This document shows, piece by piece, positions 18,967 to 27,704 of a stretch of 64,000 bases of DNA (positions within the stretch are counted from its first letter, which is position 1; every line of letters begins with the position of its first letter). The DNA is from Muribaculaceae bacterium Zag1. GTDB taxonomy: Bacteria > Bacteroidota > Bacteroidia > Bacteroidales > Muribaculaceae. The notes beneath the pieces were generated by a model, which saw only the letters and a program-made list of their open reading frames with translations, searched no databases and had not been told where the DNA came from. Location: NCBI GenBank assembly GCA_002633115.1, contig NWBJ01000120.1:22696-86695 (forward strand). Direction: 5' to 3'. The translations under genes and the position numbers were made by a program.

Positions 18967-19918
18967 CTGGCTGCTCGTTGGTTTCGGCATCATACGCCTC
19001 ATACGCCTCGACGATGCGCTGCACCAGCTGGTGGCGGATAATATCCTTTTTGCCAAACTCCACGCGCCCGATGCCTTGCACATCGCGCAGCACCCTCAGG
19101 GCTTGCACCAAGCCCGAGGTCATCGAGCGCGGCAGGTCGATCTGGGTGATATCGCCCGTGATGATCATCTTGCCGTTCATGCCCAGGCGCGTCAAGAACA
19201 TCTTGATTTGATGCGTGGTGGTATTCTGCGCCTCGTCGAGGATGATTACGGCGTCGTTGAGGGTGCGGCCGCGCATGAAGGCGAGGGGAGCGATCTGTAT
19301 CACCTTAGAATCCATGTATTCCTTGAGCTTGACGGCTGGAATCATATCCTCGAGGGCGTCGTATAGCGGCTGCAGGTAGGGGTCGATCTTGTCCTTCATG
19401 TCGCCGGGCAGGAAGCCGAGCTTCTCGCCGGCCTCGACAGCCGGGCGCGAGAGTATGATTTTCCGGATTTCGCGATTCTTGAGCATGCGCACAGCCATGG
19501 CAATGGCCACGTAGGTCTTGCCGGTGCCGGCAGGACCCAGCGCGAAGGTCAGGTCATATTTGTTGATTTGTTCTACCAGCTTCTGCTGGTTGGGGGTGCG
19601 GCCCACGATGGGTTTGCCGTTCACGCCGTAGATGATCACATCGTCGCGCTTCATGTCGCGCGGGGGCTCTCCGTGCACGATGTCGAGGATAGAATCCTCT
19701 GAGAGCTTGTTGTATTCGGCAGCGTGTGCCTCAAGCTCCTTCATCTTCTTTTCAAACTCGGCAGTCTCGCCCTCCTCGCCAATCACCTTGATCACCGAGC
19801 CCCGGGCTGCGATGCGCAGCTTGGGGTAGAGGTTGCGTATCAGGTGCATGTTGCTGTTGTTCACGCCATAAAAGGTGAGCGGGTCAACCTTGTCAATTAT
19901 AACTATTCGTTCAATCAT
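18959..19918 (-). CDS. PhoH-family ATPase
   Basis: A 319-residue cytoplasmic P-loop ATPase of the PhoH/YbeZ type, linked in other bacteria to RNA and ribosome quality control. An N-terminal KH-like region (residues about 1-100) precedes the ATPase with Walker A GPAGTGKT, SRPAVEAGEKLGFLPGD, Walker B VIILDEAQN and sensor ITGDITQIDLPR. The last residues (QPAP) and the stop are encoded inside an intergenic G/C repeat, so the tail may be repeat-derived. A -7 element lies at 19941-19948. Confidence 0.93.
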   Translation of the reverse strand: MIERIVIIDKVDPLTFYGVNNSNMHLIRNLYPKLRIAARGSVIKVIGEEGETAEFEKKMKELEAHAAEYNKLSEDSILDIVHGEPPRDMKRDDVIIYGVNGKPIVGRTPNQQKLVEQINKYDLTFALGPAGTGKTYVAIAMAVRMLKNREIRKIILSRPAVEAGEKLGFLPGDMKDKIDPYLQPLYDALEDMIPAVKLKEYMDSKVIQIAPLAFMRGRTLNDAVIILDEAQNTTTHQIKMFLTRLGMNGKMIITGDITQIDLPRSMTSGLVQALRVLRDVQGIGRVEFGKKDIIRHQLVQRIVEAYEAYDAETNEQPAP

Positions 19919-19940
19919 GCCTAAAAGTTGAAATCTGCTG

Positions 19941-19948
19941 CAAAGTTA
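19941..19948 (-). promoter_or_regulatory. -7 element of phoH
   Basis: TAACTTTG on the minus strand, 23 bp upstream of the ATG at 19918. Confidence 0.5.
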
Positions 19949-20009
19949 GTGAATTTTTAGGTCAAAACGGCAATCTCAGTGAGATATATTCCACTTGTTG
20001 GTCTATTTT

Positions 20010-20040
20010 TTTGTAATTTCATTCTTAATTCGTAATTTTG
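20010..20040 (+). promoter_or_regulatory. Promoter of the metallophosphoesterase gene
   Basis: TTTG at 20010-20013 and TAATTTTG at 20033-20040 with a 19-bp spacer. The start codon is only 4 bp downstream of the -7, so the transcript has little or no leader. Confidence 0.65.
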
Positions 20041-20044
20041 CGGT

Positions 20045-20632
20045 ATGATTTATCTTACAAGCGACACCCACGCCGGGCATGTCAACGTCATCAACTTTTG
20101 CAAGCGCCCCTTTGCCACCGTAGCCGAAATGAATCAGGCGATGATCGACCGCTGGAACTCAGTGGTCGGTCCCGACGACGATGTATATCATTTGGGCGAC
20201 TTCGCTTTCGGCCCCGCCGTGGTGCGAGAATTTGCCGGCGCCCTCAACGGGCGCATACACCTGTGCCTCGGCAACCATGACTATAAGAATATCGTCAAGC
20301 CCAAGCTGCAGCATCTGTTTTGCGAGGTGGCGCACGCTTATGTGATCGAGTATCAGGGGGTGAAATGCTACCTGTCGCATTATCCCTATCTGTGCTGGAT
20401 GGGGCGTTATCGGTTCGACCCGCAGTTTCATGGCCATGTGCATCTGCGCAAGGGCTACGATGGCCTCGACCTGGCACCGATGCGCGACATGGCGCATCCC
20501 ATGCAATACGATGTCGGCGTCGACCTCAACAACTTCACTCCCATCTCCCTCCCCGACGCCATCTCCCGCGTACGCCTCCAGCACTCCACCGGCAAAAACT
20601 GCTACCAACTCTGGTGCCAAGACAATGAATAA
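20045..20632 (+). CDS. Calcineurin-like metallophosphoesterase
   Basis: A 195-residue cytoplasmic phosphoesterase. The metal-binding motifs are in order: SDTHAGH (residues 6-12), GDFAFGP, GNHD, SHYP and HGHVHLR. It resembles small phage and bacterial calcineurin-like phosphoesterases; the substrate is unknown. The coding end is embedded in AATGAAA-type heptamers, which encode the stop codon. It is monocistronic, with its own promoter, upstream of ssrA. Confidence 0.88.
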   Translation: MIYLTSDTHAGHVNVINFCKRPFATVAEMNQAMIDRWNSVVGPDDDVYHLGDFAFGPAVVREFAGALNGRIHLCLGNHDYKNIVKPKLQHLFCEVAHAYVIEYQGVKCYLSHYPYLCWMGRYRFDPQFHGHVHLRKGYDGLDLAPMRDMAHPMQYDVGVDLNNFTPISLPDAISRVRLQHSTGKNCYQLWCQDNE

Positions 20633-20666
20633 TGAAAAAATGAAAAATGAATAATGAAAAATGCCC
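20625..20666 (+). repeat. AATGAAA-type heptamer repeats over a stop codon
   Basis: Five to six imperfect AATGAAW heptamers begin at the stop of the phosphoesterase gene (TAA 20630-20632) and run to about 20666. No hairpin accompanies this copy. Confidence 0.6.
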
Positions 20667-20727
20667 CTACCCACCGAGCCTCGGAGATGCTCAAAAACAT
20701 TAATAATTGTTAAAAATGATGTGTTTA

Positions 20728-20759
20728 TTTGGTGGATTCGGGGATTGTGCGTACCTTTG
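20728..20759 (+). promoter_or_regulatory. ssrA promoter
   Basis: TTTG at 20728-20731 and TACCTTTG at 20752-20759 with a 20-bp spacer, 14 bp before the tmRNA 5' end. Confidence 0.75.
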
Positions 20760-20773
20760 CAGTCCGCAACTAT

Positions 20774-21172
20774 GGGGCTGACTGGCTTTGACAGCGTGTA
20801 GAAGCGGTGCGTAAGCGTGCAGAGCGATGATGGCTTGCTCTATAATCTCGACATCAAAAAATTCAAATGGCGAAAACAACTACGCTCTCGCTGCTTGATT
20901 GAAGTATAGTAGATCAGCTTTATCCCCGCAACAGTTGCGGAGGACGAGACATCGCCCGATTGTCAACGTTCCGAGACTAATCGATCAGCGGTGCAGCTAA
21001 ATCGGAAATAGGGGAGGCTTCGCCTCGCGGCCGCCCCGAAGTTCACAGAGGCTAAGGTTGCGGTTGGTAGTCCCGGCCTGCCACAACTCGAAAACCAAGC
21101 GGTGCACTACGCACGTAGAAAGCGCATTGATTCCGCGTTTGGACGAGGGTTCAAACCCCTCCAGCTCCACCC
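20774..21172 (+). ncRNA. ssrA: tmRNA (transfer-messenger RNA)
   Basis: This RNA rescues stalled ribosomes by tagging nascent proteins for degradation. The 5' end GGGGCTGACTGGCTTTGACA and the 3' end TTCAAACCCCTCCAGCTCCA form the tRNA-like acceptor stem (20774-20780 with 21162-21168) and T-arm. The tag frame near 20866-20897 reads (N)GENNYALAA followed by TGA, which is the Bacteroidales-type tag. The exact resume codon is not certain. CCA is only partly encoded. A strong terminator follows at 21177-21206. Confidence 0.96.
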
Positions 21173-21176
21173 CTTC

Positions 21177-21206
21177 GGCCTTGGCTACCCCGCCAAGGCC
21201 TTTTTT
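21177..21206 (+). terminator. ssrA terminator
   Basis: Stem GGCCTTGGC (21177-21185) with GCCAAGGCC (21192-21200), then six T. Confidence 0.9.
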
Positions 21207-21548
21207 GCCTTAGTGTAGCCGCGCCGCCCGGTGTCCTCGCGGGCCCATTCCGCCGATGCATTTATTATCGAGTTGGGGAAAGGGCTATGATAGGCAGTGG
21301 GGAGATAGAAATCATCGAAATTGCGTTGGCCTTGCATGCGTATGCCAAGTTTTTCCTTATCGGCATTATAGAAATCTTAGGAGGAGGCGTTGAGTCATAT
21401 CAGCTGACCCTGGGCAAGGGGTCAAAACTGGAATTGATGTCAAGGTCCGGTATGACAAATGGCAAAGCCGAGGACTTTGCCATTTGTCATTAAGTGTGGG
21501 CCGCATAGAGGCCGAAGATGTAATGACGAAGAAGTTGCACCAAGAGAG
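21207..21548. other. Gene-poor stretch downstream of ssrA
   Basis: No convincing coding sequence in about 340 bp. A plus-strand reading frame at 21287-21493 lacks promoter, family resemblance and plausible composition. The only structure seen is the strong hairpin at 21452-21490. Confidence 0.6.
21452..21490. repeat. Perfect 16-bp stem hairpin in the gene-poor stretch
   Basis: ATGACAAATGGCAAAG (21452-21467) pairs exactly with 21475-21490 around a 7-nt loop. No T tract follows on either strand, so it is not a standard terminator for the cupin gene that ends at 21549. Confidence 0.75.
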
Positions 21549-21887
21549 TTATCCTTCTTTTCCCTTTATCTTTATCAGCATCAACTTCGTATTAGCTTTT
21601 GCTACGACGCTGTGGGGCACTCCGTAGCCCATGAGCAAGAATTCATTCTTGCCTATGTGGTGAAGGACACCGTTCATGGTGAATTCGATTTCACCATCCA
21701 TCACATATACCATTATGTCAGCAGGAGCCAGATGTTCTGCTAGTTCTTGGCCGGCTTGAAATGTCAAAACTGATACGCCACCATTGTCATTGCTCCATAA
21801 ATTTATAAAGCTCACCTTCTGAGGGTCGCTCACAGAGAACTTATCCACAGGATACACTTCTCCAAATTTCAAATCTGTCTTTATCAT
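21549..21887 (-). CDS. Cupin-domain protein
   Basis: A 112-residue single-domain cupin, probably cytoplasmic. Motif 1 is degenerate (GQELAEHLAPADIMVYVMDG, with one His and an Asp), and motif 2 is YGVPHSVVA. Metal binding is plausible, but the usual second histidine of motif 1 is replaced. It may be a sugar- or amino-acid-related enzyme or a sensor domain; nothing in the neighbourhood settles it. It is transcribed against the tmRNA side. Confidence 0.85.
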   Translation of the reverse strand: MIKTDLKFGEVYPVDKFSVSDPQKVSFINLWSNDNGGVSVLTFQAGQELAEHLAPADIMVYVMDGEIEFTMNGVLHHIGKNEFLLMGYGVPHSVVAKANTKLMLIKIKGKEG

Positions 21888-22091
21888 ATTTAGAAAATTG
21901 AGATAACACTAAATATAAAAACATCAGAATCAATAGATAAGTTCAATATCTATCCATATCAATGGTCATCATAGTGACCACCGCCTTTGAAAACAAACAC
22001 AGTGATTCTCTCTTCATAAATATCATATTAACATGGTTAACCAAATGATAGATTTTTGGTCTCAAGGTAACAAATAATCCAGAATTATTTG

Positions 22092-22099
22092 TAACTTTG
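22092..22099 (+). promoter_or_regulatory. -7 element upstream of the small acidic membrane protein
   Basis: TAACTTTG, 45 bp upstream of the ATG at 22145. No -33 at the normal distance. Confidence 0.45.
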
Positions 22100-22144
22100 C
22101 AAGACAGAAATTAATGAAATATGAATCCTTAAACTATTTCAGCT

Positions 22145-22381
22145 ATGGGAAGAAGCGGCAAGAATGAAATGCCACTGGCGATTGGGTGTGTGGCGGCTCT
22201 GGTGTTCATGGGGTTGTGCAATGGCAACTATTTGGTGCTGTGGTTGATACCACTTTTCACTATTATCTTATGGGGAGGCAGTAAATTGTCAAGCAAAGAT
22301 ACTGAAGGTGAGTCATCAGGATACGATTCATGCAACGATGACGATGATGACGATATGGATTTCGATTTCGATGGCGATTGA
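22145..22381 (+). CDS. Small membrane protein with poly-aspartate tail
   Basis: A 78-residue protein. Residues about 10-28 and 30-45 are hydrophobic (MPLAIGCVAALVFMGLC and YLVLWLIPLFTIILWGG), giving a probable helical hairpin in the inner membrane. The C-terminal third is highly acidic, with six consecutive Asp then alternating D and F. Such tails may bind cations or a basic partner. I do not recognise the family. It has its own -7 element and no operon partner. Confidence 0.6.
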   Translation: MGRSGKNEMPLAIGCVAALVFMGLCNGNYLVLWLIPLFTIILWGGSKLSSKDTEGESSGYDSCNDDDDDDMDFDFDGD

Positions 22382-22561
22382 TAAAAGCCGAGGTTTGTAT
22401 GACTACTCTGGGAAAATATAAAAAATACTCCATCCAGTACCGAGGATTAAGTTGCGATGACATTAAAGCAGAAGAAAGATGAGACGGTTTAAGCCGGCGC
22501 TTCCCCGGGAGGAGTGCTTTGAGATATCTCCCAAATCACTGGCAAGCAAGCCATAGAATTG

Positions 22562-22589
22562 ACACATTAAAATATACACATTAAAATAT
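22562..22589 (+). repeat. 14-bp direct repeat before the transglutaminase-like gene
   Basis: ACACATTAAAATAT occurs twice in tandem (22562-22575 and 22576-22589), ending 4 bp before the ATG at 22594. Confidence 0.6.
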
Positions 22590-22593
22590 TGGA

Positions 22594-23928
22594 ATGATAG
22601 AGATACTTTTATCCTTGATGATTGGAGGGATGGCGCCAGATGCCCCAGTGCCACCCACAAATAGATGGATTGAGAATGATTCGGCCGAGGCTATACGAGG
22701 GAGGACAGCCAGGGATTTCTCCTTGCCTTATGAGCAAGGGGCAAAGCAGATAATGGAGGAGCATCCAGAGCTTAGCCGCAAGAGCATCGATTCGTTGGTC
22801 CGCTGTCATCGCATCGAGGCTATGGAGATTGACGGGGAGAAGCGGATGTTTCGCAAGGCTCAGCGCAATCTCAACCTGCTCGATCCACGGTACAACAATG
22901 GATGGAGCAACCGAGGCAGCAAGGCATCAGAGCGAAGAATGGCCTTTGCCGATTCGGTGGTGCAATGGAGCCGAGGCGCGATGGCTGATGGCGGCGCTCA
23001 TCGAGTCAAGTATAAGTTCACCATCGATGTGCCATACTTGCCCGAACTCAAAGACGATACATTGCGAGTGTGGATGCCATTCCCACGCGAGACAGAGCGA
23101 CAGAAAGACATCAAACTGATTTCGGCCTATCCAGCTGAGTATGTATTGTCTGCTCCCGAGCAGTCGGTGCACTCAACCCTCTATATGGAGAAGCCAGTAG
23201 AGGAGGGGGAGACCGCGCATTTTGAATACGTAGTGGAATTTACCGGCATGGGCAAGTATGTGGAGCCCGAATATATCATGTCGCATATTCAGCCTTACGA
23301 CCGGGGGAGCGAACTGTATCAGAAATACACAGCCATGGAATCACCTCATATCGTGAGGATGGATTCATTGGCTAAAGCTATAGTAGGAGATGAAAGCAAT
23401 CCTTATAGGCAGAGCGAACTGGTCTATGACTACATAGTCGGCACCTATCCCTGGGCTGGCGCGAGAGAATACAGCACCATCCCTTGCATCCCGGAGTATG
23501 TGGTTGAGACTGGCCATGGCGATTGCGGCCAAGTGGCCCTGCTATACATATCGCTGATGCGCACCCTGGGCGTGCCAGCGCGATGGGAAAGCGGCTGGAT
23601 GCTACATCCCGGAGAAAAGAATCTGCACGACTGGGCCGAGGTATATTTCGAGGGCGTAGGCTGGGTGCCCATTGATGCATCTTTCGGCCGATACGCCGCA
23701 AGCGCCGACCCTTCCATCCGTAACTTCTACTCGACCGGCATCGATTCCCATCGCCTGATATGCAACCAAGGCATCGGGGACGAGTTCTTTCCAAAGAAGC
23801 GTTACATCCGCAGCGAAACCGTCGATTCGCAGATGGGCGAAGTCGAATGCTCCCAGGGCAACCTCTTCTATCCCCTCTGGGACCAACACCTCGAAATCCT
23901 CTCCCAATCACCAATTGATACCCAATAA
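22594..23928 (+). CDS. Transglutaminase-like superfamily protein
   Basis: A 444-residue protein with a transglutaminase core in its C-terminal half. The predicted triad is C311 (GHGDCGQVA), H345 (NLHDWAEVYF) and D361 (PIDASFG). Residues 150-240 form the beta-rich domain that usually precedes the core. Members hydrolyse or cross-link amide bonds; many bacterial ones act as peptidases. The N-terminus (MIEILLSLMIGGMAPDAP) is a weak signal sequence, so export is possible but uncertain. The next gene, 28 bp downstream, encodes a secreted protein and may be in the same operon. Confidence 0.85.
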   Translation: MIEILLSLMIGGMAPDAPVPPTNRWIENDSAEAIRGRTARDFSLPYEQGAKQIMEEHPELSRKSIDSLVRCHRIEAMEIDGEKRMFRKAQRNLNLLDPRYNNGWSNRGSKASERRMAFADSVVQWSRGAMADGGAHRVKYKFTIDVPYLPELKDDTLRVWMPFPRETERQKDIKLISAYPAEYVLSAPEQSVHSTLYMEKPVEEGETAHFEYVVEFTGMGKYVEPEYIMSHIQPYDRGSELYQKYTAMESPHIVRMDSLAKAIVGDESNPYRQSELVYDYIVGTYPWAGAREYSTIPCIPEYVVETGHGDCGQVALLYISLMRTLGVPARWESGWMLHPGEKNLHDWAEVYFEGVGWVPIDASFGRYAASADPSIRNFYSTGIDSHRLICNQGIGDEFFPKKRYIRSETVDSQMGEVECSQGNLFYPLWDQHLEILSQSPIDTQ

Positions 23929-23956
23929 CTTAAGTCTAATTATAAACTAAATTTTA

Positions 23957-25342
23957 ATGAAAAGATTTCTTTACTCAATTGCCGCTTTGGTTCTGTCGTA
24001 CGCAGGAGCCAATGCCGCCTACTACGCTTATGGCTCGATAGGCGGCGAAGAACTCACCTTCCACGAACTGGAAGAGGTGACTGAGGGCTACGTGCTCCGC
24101 AATGCAGAAATGGTAGCCTATACTGACGCAGTAGAAGGCGTGGAGGGTGCTGCTTATCTGCTCTTCACTGATGGAACCGACATGAATTCCTATACCCTGG
24201 GGATCTGGGGCCCGAAGAACGGCGAGTCAGTGGGCGTGATGCTTGAGGAAGGCAATACCTACTCGCTGACCCGCAAGTCGGTATTCATGTACAATGCGCT
24301 GGCTGTGGCCCCCGGCTCTTATGACATTCTCTTCAACCCTAATGACCTGACTGTCACCCTCTACGCCGACGGTACATTCGAGGGACAAGCCATCGATAAG
24401 AGCATTCTCTACGTGGCTGGCACCATCGATGGCGGAACCTTCGAGGCTCTAAAATTCTATGCCATGGAGGAGATTCCGGCTGGCAGCGGCGTATGGTATC
24501 TTGACGGCGTGAACATGACCGCAAATCAGGGCGAAGCTCCTACCGTCTTCTTCACATTTGACAGCTCAAAGGCTGGCCAATCTTATATTGGCAACATTGC
24601 CGGATATGGCGCATTGAGTTATGCCGCTCAGGAGCCCATATATGCAACTGAGGATAATCCTGAGGCCGTAAACGAAATGGCTTACTACAACAATGGCATC
24701 ATAGAGTTCACCCCCTCGGTAGGAACCTACGACCTGGTGGTTGATATCAACAACAATTGGGTGCGCTTCGTAGGCGAGGGTTCGAACCAAGGCAGCAAGG
24801 AAGACCCCGTGCAGGGCGATGACGAAGGCGACATGTTTGTTTACTACAGCAACGGCCAAGAGAGCTACTATCGTCGCGCCATGACCGAAGACACCGAGGG
24901 CATCTACAGCATCAATTCGGTCGAGGTTGAGAATTACTACAGCCTCTGGTCGGAATACACTGGCGGTATTGTCGAGTTCTCGGCTGTCAAGATTACCGAC
25001 TTTGACATTGTTGACTCATCGTGGGGCAATATCTTCTATGGCGCTCCCAGCACTCTGATCGATACCGGCGTAGTGTACGGCGCTGAAGGCAATCCGTGCA
25101 TTATGGGCGACTATCTGGTTAACCCCTATAATGTAAATGCTGGCACCTATGATATCACTCTCGATACCGTGAATATGAAAGCCTATTTCACAGAGCCTGG
25201 CACTGTAGGCATCAAGAGCATAGCCGCAGACGCAAAGGCTGATGGTTGGTACACCATCCAGGGCATACGCGTTGCCACTCCGCAGGCTGGCAACATCTAT
25301 ATCCGCGTCAATGGCGGGAAGGCAGAGAAGGTAGCTTTCTAA
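23957..25342 (+). CDS. Secreted protein with C-terminal sorting-like segment
   Basis: A 461-residue protein with a signal peptide (MKRFLYSIAALVLSYAGANA). The body is acidic, rich in Y, G, E and D, and contains repeating beta units resembling SusE/SusF or DUF-type starch/glycan-binding sandwiches (for example YDILFNPNDLTVTLYADGTF and YDLVVDINNNWVRFVG). The C-terminus (DGWYTIQGIRVATPQAGNIY) resembles the short C-terminal domain found on many Bacteroidales exported proteins and loosely resembles T9SS sorting domains. Function unknown. A strong terminator follows. Confidence 0.72.
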   Translation: MKRFLYSIAALVLSYAGANAAYYAYGSIGGEELTFHELEEVTEGYVLRNAEMVAYTDAVEGVEGAAYLLFTDGTDMNSYTLGIWGPKNGESVGVMLEEGNTYSLTRKSVFMYNALAVAPGSYDILFNPNDLTVTLYADGTFEGQAIDKSILYVAGTIDGGTFEALKFYAMEEIPAGSGVWYLDGVNMTANQGEAPTVFFTFDSSKAGQSYIGNIAGYGALSYAAQEPIYATEDNPEAVNEMAYYNNGIIEFTPSVGTYDLVVDINNNWVRFVGEGSNQGSKEDPVQGDDEGDMFVYYSNGQESYYRRAMTEDTEGIYSINSVEVENYYSLWSEYTGGIVEFSAVKITDFDIVDSSWGNIFYGAPSTLIDTGVVYGAEGNPCIMGDYLVNPYNVNAGTYDITLDTVNMKAYFTEPGTVGIKSIAADAKADGWYTIQGIRVATPQAGNIYIRVNGGKAEKVAF

Positions 25343-25368
25343 CCTCTCAATAACGCAAAAATAAAAAG

Positions 25369-25406
25369 GCGCTCGGTGACCATAAGGGCACACCGAGCGC
25401 TTTTTT
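25369..25406 (+). terminator. Terminator before the polysaccharide operon
   Basis: GCGCTCGGTG (25369-25378) pairs with CACCGAGCGC (25391-25400), followed by six T. It separates the secreted-protein operon from the polysaccharide cluster. Confidence 0.88.
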
Positions 25407-25462
25407 ATTTTATGGTTTGAAAAAATTTGGGGGGAAATGGGGAGAAGTTTGGAAAAAAGTTG

Positions 25463-25470
25463 TAACTTTG
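25463..25470 (+). promoter_or_regulatory. -7 element of the polysaccharide operon
   Basis: TAACTTTG, 81 bp upstream of the first start codon. No -33 at 19-21 bp. No UpxY/UpxZ-type regulator genes or invertible-promoter repeats are seen here, unlike many Bacteroides capsule loci. Confidence 0.5.
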
Positions 25471-25551
25471 CGCAAATGTGTAAGGGAATGATGACCTCCA
25501 TTCAATTGCATTGCAAGAATACCATGGAATATAGATGACGCTGGATAGCCA

Positions 25552-26397
25552 ATGAATCCATGGACTGTAATAATCCGTCCTCATCGCAGATTGCTTGACA
25601 TCGATTTGCGGGAGCTGTGGGAATATCGCGACCTGTACTGGATGTATGTCAAGCGCGATGTGACCGTGGCCTACAAGCAGACAGTGTTGGGCCCATTGTG
25701 GTATCTGTTGCAACCAATGCTGACTACGGTGATGCTGATGTTTATATTCGGCGGAATAGCCGGAATAAGTACTGAGGGATTGCCGCAGCCGCTATTCTAC
25801 CTGTCGGGGCTGCTGATTTGGAATTATTTCAGCACCGTGTTGACCGACACTTCGCAATCCCTCATCAAGAATGCGCATCTATTGGGCAAGGTGTATTTCC
25901 CTCGCGTTGTGATTCCCCTGTCGATAGCTACCAGCAATTTGCTTAAGGTGGGAATCCAAACATTACTCCTTATGGGCCTAATACTATATTATATGGTGGC
26001 ATTGGGCCTCAATCCGGTAATATTGTCATGGAGATTGACTTTAGTGCCCATCATAATATTGGCCACCGGACTGTTGGCGATGGGTTGGGGAATGATAATC
26101 GCGGCTCTGACCGCGAAATACCGCGACTTGGCATTGCTGGTCAGTTTTGGCGTGCAATTGTTGATGCTTGCTTCGCCGGTTGCATATCCCATAGGCGCCA
26201 TGCCCGAGAGATGGCAATCTTATGCCATGCTCAATCCTTTGGCCTCGATGATTGAGGGGTTGAGATATTCTTTGTATGGATTGGGCAGCGCAGATATCGG
26301 ATGGATTTTCTATAGCGCGATATTTGTGCTTATGGCTTTGGCGATGGGGTTAATTGCATTTGCCAAGGCAGAACGAAATTTCATAGACCACGCATGA
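25552..26397 (+). CDS. Polysaccharide ABC exporter, permease (Wzm type)
   Basis: A 281-residue ABC-2 type inner-membrane permease. The N-terminal amphipathic segment (LRELWEYRDLYWMYVKRDVTV) and YKQTVLGPLWYLLQPMLTT are hallmarks of the Wzm/KpsM/TagG group, followed by six hydrophobic segments. It would move a completed, lipid-linked polysaccharide across the inner membrane with the ATPase encoded next, whose start overlaps this stop by four bases. It opens a tightly packed operon that ends at about 36.4 kb. Confidence 0.92.
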   Translation: MNPWTVIIRPHRRLLDIDLRELWEYRDLYWMYVKRDVTVAYKQTVLGPLWYLLQPMLTTVMLMFIFGGIAGISTEGLPQPLFYLSGLLIWNYFSTVLTDTSQSLIKNAHLLGKVYFPRVVIPLSIATSNLLKVGIQTLLLMGLILYYMVALGLNPVILSWRLTLVPIIILATGLLAMGWGMIIAALTAKYRDLALLVSFGVQLLMLASPVAYPIGAMPERWQSYAMLNPLASMIEGLRYSLYGLGSADIGWIFYSAIFVLMALAMGLIAFAKAERNFIDHA

Positions 26398-27704
26398 GCG
26401 ATTGCGCAGTCAGGTTTGAAGAGGTTGGGAAGATGTACCGCTTGGGGCAGGTAGGCACTGGCACACTTTGCCATGACCTGAACCAATGGTGGCAAACCAG
26501 AATCATGGGCCGCGAGAATCCCTACCTCAAAGTTGGCAGCCTGAGCAATCAGGCTGCGATGAATCAGGGCGAATGCGTTTGGGCCTTGAGGGATGTCACA
26601 TTGGATATCGCACAAGGCGAAACAGTAGGGATAATTGGCAAGAACGGAGCCGGGAAGTCAACCCTGCTTAAGCTATTGTCGCGCATCACAGCGCCTACCA
26701 CCGGTTGCATAAAGGCACGCGGCCGAATTGCTTCAATGCTGGAGGTTGGCACGGGTTTTCATCCCGAGATGACGGGAAGAGAGAATATCTACATGAATGG
26801 CTCTATAATGGGAATGAAGCGAAGAGAGATAGCTCAGCGGTTTGACGAGATAGTGGATTTTGCCGGAATAGAACGCTATGTCGATACTCCTGTCAAGCGT
26901 TATTCTTCGGGCATGTGGGTGAGGCTCGGTTTTGCCGTAGCGGCATTTTTGGAGTCAGAGATTTTGGTAGTCGATGAGGTATTGGCAGTCGGCGATGCAG
27001 AATTCCAACGCAAAGCCATTGGCAAATTAGAATACGCCACGCAGGGGCAAGGGCGAACAGTGCTATTCGTAAGCCACAACATGGGTGCAGTGTCGCAATT
27101 GTGCCGTCGCGGCCTCGTGATTGACCATGGGCAAATCATGGCCGATGGAGAGATAAGCCGAGCCATCGGCGCGTATTTGGCGAGCATTGAAGATGAGCAA
27201 GTTGGGGAGATAAAAGAGGCGATAAAGAAAATCCATAAGTCATTGGCAGTTAATCAAATAAAGATAAACGATACGGTGTCGCGACAAAGCACACTGTCGC
27301 CCAACCAAGAAACACTGAGAGTGGAGATTAGGGGAAGCTCCAAACAAGAAATGAAGGGCAGCGTGAAACTAATCTTTAAGACCATGGCCGGACTGCCAGT
27401 GGCATCAATGGTCGAGGGGAGGGTAACGGGAGAAACCTTCCAAATCCGACCAGGCGACTTTGAGATTGAGTGCGAAGTGAAACTCCCCCGATACCTCGCC
27501 AAAGGCGATTTCTTGATTGACCTGTATCTGCATCAGCCCGCAGTGCAAGATTTCTTCTTCGCTCCTAATTGCGCCATATTGCACAGCTATGGAGGGTATC
27601 AAGAATACTGCGCGCCTGCGGTCCTGGCAGATGAGGGATTTATGAGTCTGGAATGTGAAAGGATTCTGATTAAGCAGAATTTTAAGGGGGTGACTGTATG
27701 CTGA
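26394..27704 (+). CDS. Polysaccharide ABC exporter, ATPase with C-terminal domain (Wzt type)
   Basis: A 436-residue ATPase partner of the preceding permease. Walker A is GKNGAGKST (82-90), the signature YSSGM (170-174) and Walker B ILVVDE (190-195). Residues about 265-430 form an extra beta-rich domain of the kind that, in O-antigen Wzt proteins, recognises the capped end of the polymer. The long N-terminal insertion before the first strand of the fold (residues 20-60) is also typical of the group. This favours an ABC-dependent polysaccharide with chain-end recognition rather than a Wzx/Wzy route; no Wzx or Wzy gene is present in the cluster. Confidence 0.93.
   Translation: MSDCAVRFEEVGKMYRLGQVGTGTLCHDLNQWWQTRIMGRENPYLKVGSLSNQAAMNQGECVWALRDVTLDIAQGETVGIIGKNGAGKSTLLKLLSRITAPTTGCIKARGRIASMLEVGTGFHPEMTGRENIYMNGSIMGMKRREIAQRFDEIVDFAGIERYVDTPVKRYSSGMWVRLGFAVAAFLESEILVVDEVLAVGDAEFQRKAIGKLEYATQGQGRTVLFVSHNMGAVSQLCRRGLVIDHGQIMADGEISRAIGAYLASIEDEQVGEIKEAIKKIHKSLAVNQIKINDTVSRQSTLSPNQETLRVEIRGSSKQEMKGSVKLIFKTMAGLPVASMVEGRVTGETFQIRPGDFEIECEVKLPRYLAKGDFLIDLYLHQPAVQDFFFAPNCAILHSYGGYQEYCAPAVLADEGFMSLECERILIKQNFKGVTVC

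Noticed and set aside
21287..21493. Possible 68-residue gene downstream of ssrA
   Set aside because: No -7 element, no recognisable motif, and it ends within the hairpin at 21452-21490; more likely chance.
20774..21548. Genomic-island attachment site at the 3' end of ssrA
   Set aside because: ssrA is a frequent integration target, but I found no second copy of its 3' end and no integrase in the window.
25440..25551. Invertible promoter for the polysaccharide operon
   Set aside because: No inverted repeats flanking the -7 element were seen, and there is no nearby site-specific recombinase.
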